DNA of 64,000 bases from Lepisosteus oculatus. Its lineage: Eukaryota; Chordata; Actinopteri; Semionotiformes; Lepisosteidae. Below the pieces are notes generated by a model, which was not told where the DNA came from, did not search any database, and saw only the letters and a program-made list of their open reading frames with translations. The first letter of the stretch is position 1. Each line of letters begins with the position of its first letter. The stretch lies in assembly GCF_040954835.1 (NCBI RefSeq), contig NC_090703.1, forward strand, positions 19,109,444-19,173,443, given 5' to 3'. The translations under genes and the position numbers were made by a program. This document shows positions 23,701 through 36,000 of the stretch, in pieces.

Positions 23701-26700
23701 GTCAAAGCAATATTCCAGTTCAATATAAATGTAATTCAGTGTCCCCTCTTTTTACTGTAACATTGTATATAGTACATATATTTTCTAAATCAGATATAAG
23801 TTTACAGTTTGTACGGAACCAACAGATCTGGCACAGTAACTGCACTAAAATATTGTATGGGAAAATGTGTGGCAAACCTTTTGGTGACTAACAAATATAG
23901 TGCATGTGCAGTCAATCTGCAACGCTAGGTTATATTATACAACTACCACTGAAGCAATGAGACATTTCCTGTTGTCTTGTAATGGTTCGATATTCAATGT
24001 AAATGTTTCAAAGAAATGGGTGTCACAGTGTTTTGCTGCCTCCCAGCACTGGTGCCCTGGGTTCAATTCCAAACCTGGAATTGCTATCTGTGTGGAGTTT
24101 GCATGTTCTCCCTGAGCTCACACGGGTTTCCTCTGGGTGCTCCGTGCAAAGACATACAGAATGGGTAAGTTAATTGGCTTTTGAGAAAATCGGGCCTGGT
24201 GTGAGCGTGTCTGTGTGTGCCCTGCAATGCACTGGTGTCCTGTCAAGGGTGTAACCAGTCTTGCCTGTTGCTTGCTGGATCAGGCTTTTGCTCCCCGTGC
24301 CCCTGAATGGGATGAAGTGGTGAGAAAATGTATGGATGTTACAAAAAAATATTTGCTTATATTTAGTACAGTATATAGTCAGGTAATTTGTAATGAAATT
24401 GGATCAAATTAAAAATGATTTCCCTGTGTAATACCATCGTACAGATACTGTATATGTATATACTGTAATATGTGAGTTAACACAAATACACAGATCTGAC
24501 CAAATTTAACTTTGTTTTCTGATGTTTTGAATCTTGACAGGAAAAAAACTCTTACTTTTCTTCACTTCCTGTGCATTCTTTAATTTCTGTGACTTCCGTA
24601 AATAAACAATAATAATTCCACTACCTAAAGCTGGTATATAAGCCTGGAGCCCAGAATTTTAAACCTGCACAGGAAGGTGGCACTATACTGTGGACAGGAC
24701 ATGAGTCCATTGCTGGACACACAAAAGCACAAAATTTAGAAATACAGTATGAATTAACATACTGTAGCATATATTTTGGATGTGGGTGGAAAACATGGGG
24801 AGATCGTGTAAACTTTACATCGAAGACAAACTAGGACCCAAGATCTGAGAGAAAGCAGCAGTCATGGCTAATAGAAAGGACATTATTGGAATTTGTAGCT
24901 ATTTTTGCACATATGCAAGGAAAAGAGAAATGCCATAATCTCCCACTGGTTGTAGGTTTTGTAAGCAGTTTGGATTTTCTCTGAAAAATAGGACACGGAA
25001 CACTGCACTACAGTTATTTTTTTGTTTTTGAGTGATCAGATATTAAGAGCAAAGCTTCCACTGAATTTGATTTATTCTTTGGGCTTTTAAGTTTACAATC
25101 CAGCATAACATTTAAAAAGTTTAAGAACTGAAAGAAAACTTCCATTTCCCACCAGAAAGATGTAAAAATAATTACAGGAACAAACTCAAAATTGGTCATT
25201 TCAGTCACAAAGAAAAAATGTCTGCGCGTCATTTCAAACTTGTATGGAGAAGAAGTAGGTAGTAGATGCTGAAAGTGGAAACAGTTTGAAAGGAAATGTT
25301 GCCCTTTTAGTCCCGTAAAGGCACTTAAAAAAATTATGAAAAATACATATACATATACATATAATTTCTGAGACTACATTGGAAAGATTCATGCTACTCT
25401 ATATCATGATACGTTATTGGATAATTCACAAAATTTCAGTTTTCATCATAAACTTCCACATCAAATTCCATTATGTGTAGCAGATAATTGTTAAAGATAT
25501 TTATGCATTTTGTAAGAACATAAAAAAGTTTAAATTGAAAGAAGGGGATTTGAAGCATCTTGCTTGTTAGAGGTCACCTGTTTAATAATCTGATGGTGCA
25601 GAGTGGGTAGTTTGTTCCCCCCCGAGACCATCTCATTGTGTAAAAAAATACCTCCTAATTGTTCTTCTGTCACTGTGCAACAAAAGTGAATTGTCACTAA
25701 TTTAGCTATTGCTTCCTTTATTATTAGGAAGCTTTCGATGGCAAACCCTGTGGTGGTTTTGCTGGTTTACACATTACTTACCCATGTTTTCTCAAGCTAA
25801 GGGTGCACACACAAAGGTTGGAGAGAGAGGCAGGGTAAGGATACTGGGTTAAGATAAATACCTTCCTGCAGGTATAGAGGAAAGGCAGCACTTTATTTTG
25901 TTTTGATTTGCAAGTTGTTTTAGCAGGTTTATGAGTGAATAAACTATTTTCAGGCTGACTTCCTTCTATAGAGCCCCAAGAACAAAAAGGACCTGAGCCT
26001 TTAGTAGACCTCTTATATGCCTGTGGAGATGGCAATGGAAATTTACCAATGCAAATAGAGGAGGGGGGTGAAGTGACACATAATATTTGTATAGTTATGC
26101 ATTATTTGAAATATGTTGGTTTTGCACTGTGTTGTCGGTCTATTATTAAGCATTTAAAATGATAGATTGTTAATGTATGTTTGACTGTTTTATGATTCAT
26201 GTTATTCCATTGATAATGGTATTGCCCGAAGGCATATAAAAGGATGCTGGGAAATGTTTAGTTGGTCAGTAATAGTCATTTAAATAGGAGAGCTTTAGGA
26301 ATATTGAGCGAACTGAGGTGTACAGCTAATGATTGCTAATGTTTTATTTGCTCTTACTGTTCCCTGTCTGCAAATGATATTTTTGTTGTGTTTTGGTTTT
26401 TGTTAATTGTGGTTGTTATGGTCCCAGCTGGGACACACAATTGCAAATAGATTGGCAAAGCCATTTTCTAACCTACAGTAACTGTTGACTTGCCAGTGTG
26501 AGACCCTTTCACTAACACTTTGATCAACATGTGTTGTGGCCAACACTGCCCACACAGGATTGTGTTGTGTGACTTGATGGCAGGGTGGGTTTCAAACACT
26601 TTGTCAATACTTCTAAGTATTTTGTAGTTATTATGCTGTCTAATTCGTGCAACACTGAAGATATTTGTATCTTTGAATTGTATGCATGTGATATATAGGA

Positions 26701-29700
26701 GCAGTAAAATCAGAAATGCTTCTCTTTGCTCTTTCTTGAATTCTCTTCAGGACATTTTAGCAATATGGTTTCTAGACTGTTCTATATGCCTGGTATTAAG
26801 CTGCTGAAACAATTAAACTGCTGCTGCTTTCACAGAGAGTATTGCCCCTACTGTGCTTAAAATGCAGTATAATTTAAGGTGTAATTATTATAGGTAGCAT
26901 TATTATTTACATGCAGAATATCCTGGATTACAATGACGTTATCCCCTTTCCATTGGTGTAAACTTTCTCTTTCAGAGAGCCAGACCCTGTTATCACAGCA
27001 ATCAAAAATGGATCAGCGGACACACTGAAATCAATGATAAAATCTGGAAAAAACCTGGCTGGACCCAATAAGGATGGCTGGATGCCACTGCATGATGCAG
27101 CATTCTATGGCCAGCTGGAATGCATAAAAGTTTTGCTGAAAGGTTGGTTAAAAAGCTGGGTGAGGGTTTAAACCTAGGGAGATCTGGGGACCTGAGACAG
27201 GGAATCCTCACTAGAGTTCCACGCCAGCTCACTGAGCTGTTCCATTCAAAACCAGATGCGGGTGGGACATTGGTAAACTGTGATATTATACCATTTACTA
27301 CAGAATATTGAGAAATGAAATGCATACTCTTACATAACATTTACACAATACATTTTGTGACTTTTGTGAAAGCATTCAAGACCAGACCTTTTTTAAATAA
27401 AATGTAAATAAAAGCAAACGAATAACCTCCAACTAATTTTCTAAAAAACCACCCTGCAATACGTTTCATTTCCACTCATCACAATTGTGTTTTGTTTGTT
27501 GTGGCTTTGTACTTTTACACATTGCTTCCTTTATAGAATGGTGAGCAAATAGCACTTAGAGCAAAATGCTATGAAAATAATTCTCTACTTTAGGGTCTAT
27601 TTCAGTCTGTGTGGGTTTGCAGACTTTGTGCAACAGTGAGTTATGAACCAGATTAATAACATGTTGAACGTTATGTATGAGATTACAAAGTTATCAAACA
27701 GTATTTGCTTTTCTAATAGGTCATTTTCTTATGTAATATAATATCAATCTATGATTTAATTCTGAATTATTTACTCCCAATGTTATGGCCTACCACTATA
27801 AATAAGTTGTGCGGAAATGTATCGGGACCCTCATGAGGAAAAGAAGGCTGAGCATACTGTAGATGGATGTAGTTTGAAAGATTTTTTTTTTACATCTGGT
27901 AATTAAAATTGTGGTACTCAGTTTTTAACTGGTTTACAACCCAGTACATTGAAGCCAAAATATATTCATAAGGTATGAGAGCAAAAGCAAAATAAATTAA
28001 GGAGTAAATGTTAGAAAAGGCCCAGTGTAAGTTTAAAATAGTAACAATCTGCCAAAGTTGCTGCTGGTAACTTGGTGTGTTAACTCTGGCAGACCATACA
28101 GTTAACAGAAAATAGCTGAATCTCAAAAAGTCTACCTAATGTAAAGGATATACATTTAAACCCTTCAGAAAATTAATAAGCCAGAAAAGGGTTATGTTTA
28201 TTGTAGATGTTTTGTTTTCTATTTCATCACTTGCAAAAATATTTTTGACTTAGAGATGTTATAATTAGAAACGTGTTACAGTAGGATTCTGACAAAAAAA
28301 AGCTCTCAAGGAGTGGATTAAGTGGCTCACATGGTGGATTTAAGTGCTGTAACCCACATGTAAATGTGTGTCCGTCCTCCATTAGATCACAAACAACCAT
28401 ACACATAGACCACAGCAATGTTACTTCATAACATAACTGTGAAGTGGTCACCAAATGTGCTGTGCTGTTCAACTGTGGTTGATGTTGATCTATCACAAGA
28501 CATTGGCACTACAGTGGGCCAATGCATGATGCTAATCCCAGACTGAGGCTTCCTATGTGAGAATGAGCCTTATCGATTATATTGACATTGGTGTTGCTTT
28601 AGCAATAGGTGAGGTATACAGCATGTGCTCTGGCATCAGCAGATGCGACAAATTAAAAAAAAATAAAAGTAAAAAACTGAGCAGTAGATGTTTAGTACAT
28701 TTAGTTCTTTGGTTGCTTGGAGCAAATTAAACCAATGATCTCATCAATTTTTTTTCATTTCTTGAAATAAGTCAGGGGGGAGTCAGCATCTTTGGGTAGC
28801 TTGTTCCAGACTAGAGTGAGCACTAGCAATTTCTACAGACAGATCACAACCTCCAATATTATCATTAGGAAATAGGTGCATCATTAAAGGTTAAGGTACA
28901 GAATGTTTATTTTACTAAAGTGCTGTTTGTAAATAGGAAATATCCATTCCTTGCTTGACAAATTAATTACTTATGTTAAAGTGTTTTAATAAAGAAATGC
29001 AAATGAATAGATTGCAGTATAACAAATATTATTTTTGTCAAACCTTGTCCATTTTTTTGTAAAGCTGTATTTTATAACGTACCTACTGTACAGTAGGTTA
29101 AACACCAAGCTCTTGATTTAATCAAACTGGCACCATTCAACCTTATTGAATGTCTAGGATGTGCTTAGGAGTCTCCTTTAAACAGACACAAGGAACACAA
29201 GTATGGGTGGTGCACATGTTTGAATTCTTAAAAAATTAGGCTGAGATGTTTTTAAACTGGCTTGCTTAATGTAGGGATTTGAGCGAGCTTGGATGACCCA
29301 GCATACAGTTTATTATTTCATATTTTGAGAGCCTAATATGATGCTGTTCCCCCTTTTGAAAATGCTCCACAGCTTATCCAGGCATAATTGACCAGCGCAC
29401 ACTGGCAGAACAGACGGCCCTCTTACTGGCAGCATCAAGGGAACATTTGGAGTCTGTCCAGTTCCTGCTTGAAAATGGAGCAGAGACGGACATTGCCAAC
29501 AAGTCTAGAGATACTCCTCTTTACAAAGGTAATGCAACTAGCAATACCTTTGGCTCCAGGAAAGAGTGATGTGCCCTTCTGGATATATTCAAGAACCCCA
29601 AAATCTTTGCGGAGCAGGTTTTGCTTTTCTAAATACTATTTTAATCGTTGAAAACTAAAATCTACAGTACAAGCAGTGTACAGAAATTGTGAAATGCAAC

Positions 29701-30008
29701 TATTCAATTTAGTTCACTTTACAATTTGTAATCTAAATTGCTTGTTCGCCCTTGATTTTTGTGCACCAGGTCCATGATGCACATTTTGTGTAAATCTCTT
29801 TTCTAATGATTAATTTAATGATTAATCCCTTCCTCAACAATTTAGGTCTTTAAATTCTTGGTGAATATCCTCAGCTTTGTTGCTTTGTGGTGGGTAAAGC
29901 AGGAATCCTAGGCACTGACAGTTTTGACTGTTTAGATAACAGAAGAGTATAAACACAAACATTATTTTAAAATAAATTAGTGTTAACCTGTAATCAGATA
30001 TTATAATC

Positions 30009-30040
<32 letters not shown>

Positions 30041-33000
30041 TGCTTACACTTATATAGTGCTTTTCTGGACACTCCACTCAAAGCGCTTTACAGGTAATGG
30101 GAACTCCCCTCCACCACCACTAATGTGCAGCATCCACCTGGATGATGCAACGGCAGCCATAGTGCGCCAGAACGCTCACCACACATCAGCTATCAGTGGG
30201 GAGGAGAGCAGAGTAATGAAGCCAATTCATAGATGGGGATTATTAGGAGGCCATGATTGGTAAGGGCCATTGGGAAATGTGGCCAGGACACCGGGGTTAC
30301 ACCCCTACTCTTTTCGAGAAACACCCTGGGATTTTTAATGACCACAGAGAGTCAGGACCTCGGTTTTACATCTCATCCGAAGGACGGCGCCTGTTTACAG
30401 TATAGTGTCCCCGTCACTATACTGGGGCATTAGGACCCACATGGACCGCAGGGTGAGCGCCCCCTGCAGGCATTTAAAGTTATGCTCAAATGGTATACTC
30501 AAACAACCTGAATGTACGTTTAAATTCCAAAATTTCTGTTGTAATAATTTCCCACAATCTCTATAATCTGGAGATCCTAATATTTAGGATACATTCCCAG
30601 TAAAAAAATTTAAATAAAACATTCTTAAAGTATGTGCAAGAAATGAAATTACATTACATTAAAAAAACATGGATAGAATCAGAAAATACTGAGAGACATT
30701 AAAAATGGAATAAATGAGAATTGCATTGGTTATCAGTAGTTGTCCTTGTAGCTCTCTCTACTCTTTTCTCCAGCCAAGTTCTTGGACATAATTCATTTCA
30801 GTTTTGTGTTTAAGACCTTTTCTTAATTTGAATGGAAACTGAAAAGTTAGGAACGTGTTGTTTAAAAAACTATAAATGTACTTATATGTCGAAGGTTTGT
30901 GTAGCTGAAATATATAAATGAATATAGTTTTAAGATTATTTTATTATATGAACATTTATAAATGCATTTATAGATTGTTAAAATTGCAGAAGACACCTCA
31001 CAACATACTTTCATTATGTCTGCATGGACATTCATTCTGAATGCTACCGTTTATAATCCAGGAGATAAAACTTCACATTTTACAAGTATATTATTTTTTA
31101 AACTAAAAAATATATATTTGACAAATCAGAATGTGCATAGCACCTCAATAAGATGTAGTAATTTAAAGCTGATGATTGAATATTACATCATGATTAAACC
31201 TTAGCCTGCAAATCTTCAACAGCTAGCTCTTAAGGTGACTGGGATCAGTTACCAAGTGGCCTGTGTCTGTAGTGTCTTAACAGTGATACACCTGTCTCTC
31301 CTCAGCTTGTGAGCGGCAGAACGTGGATATCGTAAATCTGTTGCTCAAGTTTGGTGCCAGTGTTAACCACCGGTGTAACCAGGGCTGGACTGTCCTGCAT
31401 GAGGCTGTGTGCAGAAACAACCTGGCCATCATTGACCTCCTGGTACAGGCCGGCGCCAACATCGAGTCCACCAACATATACGGCATCACCCCGCTCTTCG
31501 TGGCAGCACAAAGTGGGCAGGTGGCAGCGGTGCGCTACCTGATCAATATTGGTGGGTGAACGCAGAAACATTACCTTTCTTAGCTGTACTTGTGCTGTGT
31601 TGCATGTTGTTATATTTATACTGTGAGCAATCTGTCTAGGCCAAACTGCTAACCCACACTAAGAAAGGACATTACTTTAAGGGATCACATTACAGGGATC
31701 AGTGCAGTGTAGTTTATGCTATTTATTGCATTATTTAGAAACGGTTTTGGGTAGGGTGCCCAGGTGGGTCAAAACTGTGAAGGTACTATGTCTGAGTACA
31801 TGGTTGAGCTCTACAATCCAGCTACACTGCCCTTTTAAACCTAGGTTATCTCACTAGCCAACATACAGTATGAATTCCTCATGCTTAATGCTGCTGAAGG
31901 AAGGGAAGGCATTAATCAGCCACAGTGCTCTCAGTTCGCAGAGAAACATTCACTTCCTGGCACTGGCGGGATTGCAGTGACAGCAGAGACTGACTCTCCT
32001 GTCAGGCACTGTCACAGTGGCAGCTTGTTACAGTATGAATGACTTTAGGTCTGCTGGGGTTGAAGGAGCTTTTCTGCCTTTCCTTATTCTCCCATAGGAG
32101 CCATTGACATGAGACAAAAACAAAATGATAAGGTTGGCTATTCCAATTTGAGTGCATTTGCAGTATACTGTAAAGGAAAATAAAATGAAAAACATAAGTG
32201 TTATACAATGGGGTTCATTTAATTGTATTACATTGTGAATATTGCTGAGTTTCTAATGTTTTGCTTTAACTTTGTGTTTGTGAAAAGAACCTTGAGATGC
32301 TCTCTGATAAAATCTTGGTTCTATAAATTCTTATTCTTATTATAAAAACTACAAAAAGCTTCCAACCTCCAAAGAGTGCAGTGGGGCACCCCTGGCATTA
32401 CTTTCACATTTCATGTCACTTTTACAAATGATTTTAGTTGATTTAGATTCAAGAGGTGACTTGTTAAGATCAGAGAGGCAGTGACCTTCTGTATTCAATA
32501 GCTGTGTGCGTTGTTTTAGGTGCTGATGTCAACACGCAGGCCAGTGACAAGGCCACAGCTTTGTATGAGGCAAGTAAGAATGGACACACGGAAGTGGTGG
32601 AGCTTCTGCTCTCTTACAATGCGGACGCTAACAAGCCTTCGAAGGATGGTTTGCTCCCTCTTCACATTGCTTCTCAGCGTGGACATGATGGGTAAGGATG
32701 TCAAATGAGATGCTGCATAATTTTCTGATAACCTCCCTGCTGTTTAAATTAACAGCCAACACATAATTGCCAGGATAGAAACTGTGAGACTATTTCAAAT
32801 GATAATGGTTCAATATTTTTTACTTCAGTTTTTTTTTACAGCGCTTAAACATTTTTTACACTATTTTTTGTCTGTAATATATATGTGATAGAAATTCATG
32901 TAGATGCTTTTTAAAGGAAATGGCAATGTGTCAGAGTAATTGTAAGAAGCATTATTTTTCAGCTGAGCATTTAAAACTGAGCACTGGACATATTCCTTGA

Positions 33001-36000
33001 GACAAAATGTAAAAGGTAGTCTAGAAATGAGATTCTCAGCTGTGTTGTTGAAGCTGAAACCATTGCTTCTTTCAAAGAAATGGCTGGAAGAGACTCTCAG
33101 ATCATTTAGCTTAACAAGGAAGGTGGCTGTGTGACCTTGTTATGTTTGAAAACGTTCTCATGTTCCTGAGTTCCTGCAAAATAAACTCCATTATCATCTT
33201 ATCCAATATTACTATAGAAACCACTTGGTTTCTTTCAAAAAACATCTGGATGTGATCCTTTGATCAATTAAAGACTAACTATCAAACAGGCTATATTGGA
33301 CAAATAGGCTCTCATTTGTAACCTTTTTTATGTAGGGATGAAAATAAATTATAGAGCAATTCTGTTTTGATTTGGAATTTCAAAAAGCAGAACATAAGTT
33401 AAAATAAATGTTTATTGTTTTGTTTTTCATTTTGCTTCATATTATGTATAGTAATGTAAAAGTAATAGTAACACTATCATTTTTATTTTTTAGTCTCTTA
33501 TTTTCATTTTTTTTGTTTAAAAGATTGTGTCATTAGGCTACCTAAAGATGATTTCTTCCATGATTAAACATTTATAAACATTTCTAAATTAAGAGCAGCT
33601 GAGCCTAGACTAATTGCATTCTTGTCATTTACATAGTCCCAAAATCAATACTTAACGGTGCACCATCTAACCAATTGAAAGGCGGCTACCAAGTATTGGA
33701 TTCAGAATTTGCAGTTGGCAGATGGGCCTAAGATGAGTTTAGTTTAGATCAGATTGGTTCCTGTCCTTAGTGTGCATCATCTTAAATCTTGAGCTGTTCA
33801 CTTTTCTTCTATAACTCGTTTAAGAACTGAATTACCTTTTGTACAACCTTGGTTTCAACCTTAACAGTCCTGTGGGTTCAGTGTTAACCTTTTTATTGTA
33901 GAAATGTGCTCTTTTCATCACCAGAGTCCAGAGTTTATGCTGAGTCAACCCAAGTCTCACTTTATGTTCCATTCACAGTCCAAATCCCCTTTATTCTATA
34001 ACACCCATGAAAAAAGAATCATGTAAGAATACAGTATATGTTGTAATAATCAGCTAATGTAAGTACATTGAAATAGATTAAAATGATGTTGTGTCTAAAT
34101 ACATACAGAGATGCTTTTCTGTTAGTATTTTAATATATTCTATCATGTTCCATCAAGACAAGAAAGTGAACTTTTGAGATTTCAAGTTTTAAAAGGTGGT
34201 GAGTTTGTCGTTGTCTTGCATTGTTTGCAGAAAAAAGCTGATTGCCTTTGAACCCTTCCCCTACAATAATGAACAAGCAGTTAAGTAAGTTACTGTGGTC
34301 AATGCTGAAGGTGGTCACAGAAGAATCACATGGAAATGCTTATTTAACCATCTTTGTTTTGCTTGGGAACCAGATGTTAACATTACAGAAGCTATGCCTG
34401 CTTTTTTTATATGACAATTTTGGACGTTTGTGTCTGTAACTAGAATCTAGTGTTAAGATCAGTTGAAAGACCTCAGTACTAATCAGAACTAATACAGGTC
34501 CTGCTGGGTGCCATGTACAGTACCCATTGAAACAGAAGCAAATTAAATTAAAATGACACATTTTATTGTTTTCAATTGAAACCCACAAAGGGATTTTGTT
34601 GCACTTGAAAGTATTGGTTTGTTTGAGAGGCAGTGCTTTCAAAAATAGTTTAACCAAAATTGCCGTATCGTTGCAATTTTCCTATTTGTAAATGGCAAAC
34701 ACAATGGATTATTCATTAAGTCTTACTATATTCTGGAGGCTGTTAATATGTTAACGGTAAGTTCCATTTTATGGACTGCTTCATTTGCAACTTGTTTTCC
34801 CGGGTTCTCTAGCCTCATCTCATCCATCATTTACTGTCAGATGCCTGATCATATTATATTGCTCATGGTGGCTAAGGAAGTAAGATACCAATTAAGGAGA
34901 TGTTCTTTAGTCTCAACTTATTTTTTATTGAGAGTGAACAACAGAATTTTCATTAAATATTTGCTAGCTGACGTCATTAAATCACAAAGTGGTGTAAAGC
35001 ATGATATTTCTGACTTGCCCCTCTGGTGTGTAACCTCCCTCATAAATAGCATGAATTTAAAATCAAGGTCTTCACATTCACATCCTTTTCTGTAAATCAC
35101 TGTTCTAAACATTCCCCCTTTTTTAAATGTTTTTCATTTCATTAAAATGTATGTTAATAGTTTGATTTACTCCCCCTGCTGACAATTATATAGTCTTAAA
35201 CAGCTTAGAAATGCAACGATGATGATTGGACTAGTTAACCTGAAGGTTGCAATTAAAAATAATTTCTGTCATGTGGGAAGGGCTCTGGGCCTGTCAATTC
35301 ATATCCTGGGTAATACAGTGCGGTCATACCCATGGGCAGCGCACTTTACTCAAATTGCACTAGTAAATGTTCTGCCGTTTAATGGTTCTCTAGATTGTCA
35401 TTGAGAATGGGAATTTGTCTTACCTGATGGAGTAAAACCACGTTGTAGTTGCCTCATCCTAATGTTTTCTGATTTGTGCTCCAACTGATCTCTTAGTGGC
35501 TTTGGCTAAATGCAGTTTATTGTTTCAGCTGTATGGCTAATGTGGCACTGTTAAGCTGTTTTGGCTCTTAGCACAATAAATGGTGACAAAAATTAGTATT
35601 GATCCTGCAAGGGCCAGGTTTGTGAACCCTCTGTGTTGGTAAATTTTTCAGTGATTGTGTTTGGACTTTAAGCAAATTAGCCCAGTTAGAACTGTGAATA
35701 TTTGTTAGTATACTGTATGATGAGGTCAGGAAGGTTCTGTACTGTATATAGTAAAGGTGATGTTATATTGCTGGGAGATATTGGGATATTGTGTAACTCA
35801 GAAGCTGAAATTAAGATGGTTGAAATAGTTAATAATTACTTCTTAAGACACTCTGTAAAATATCCATCTAGACAACTGCTCTTATTGACTTACAGTATAT
35901 GATAGTTCTATAGGGTTGGCAGATTATTACACAAGATGAAAACAACCTTAAATGCTTCTTCTGCCAAGGTACTTAGCAAATACGTACCTTAAGCAGGGTG

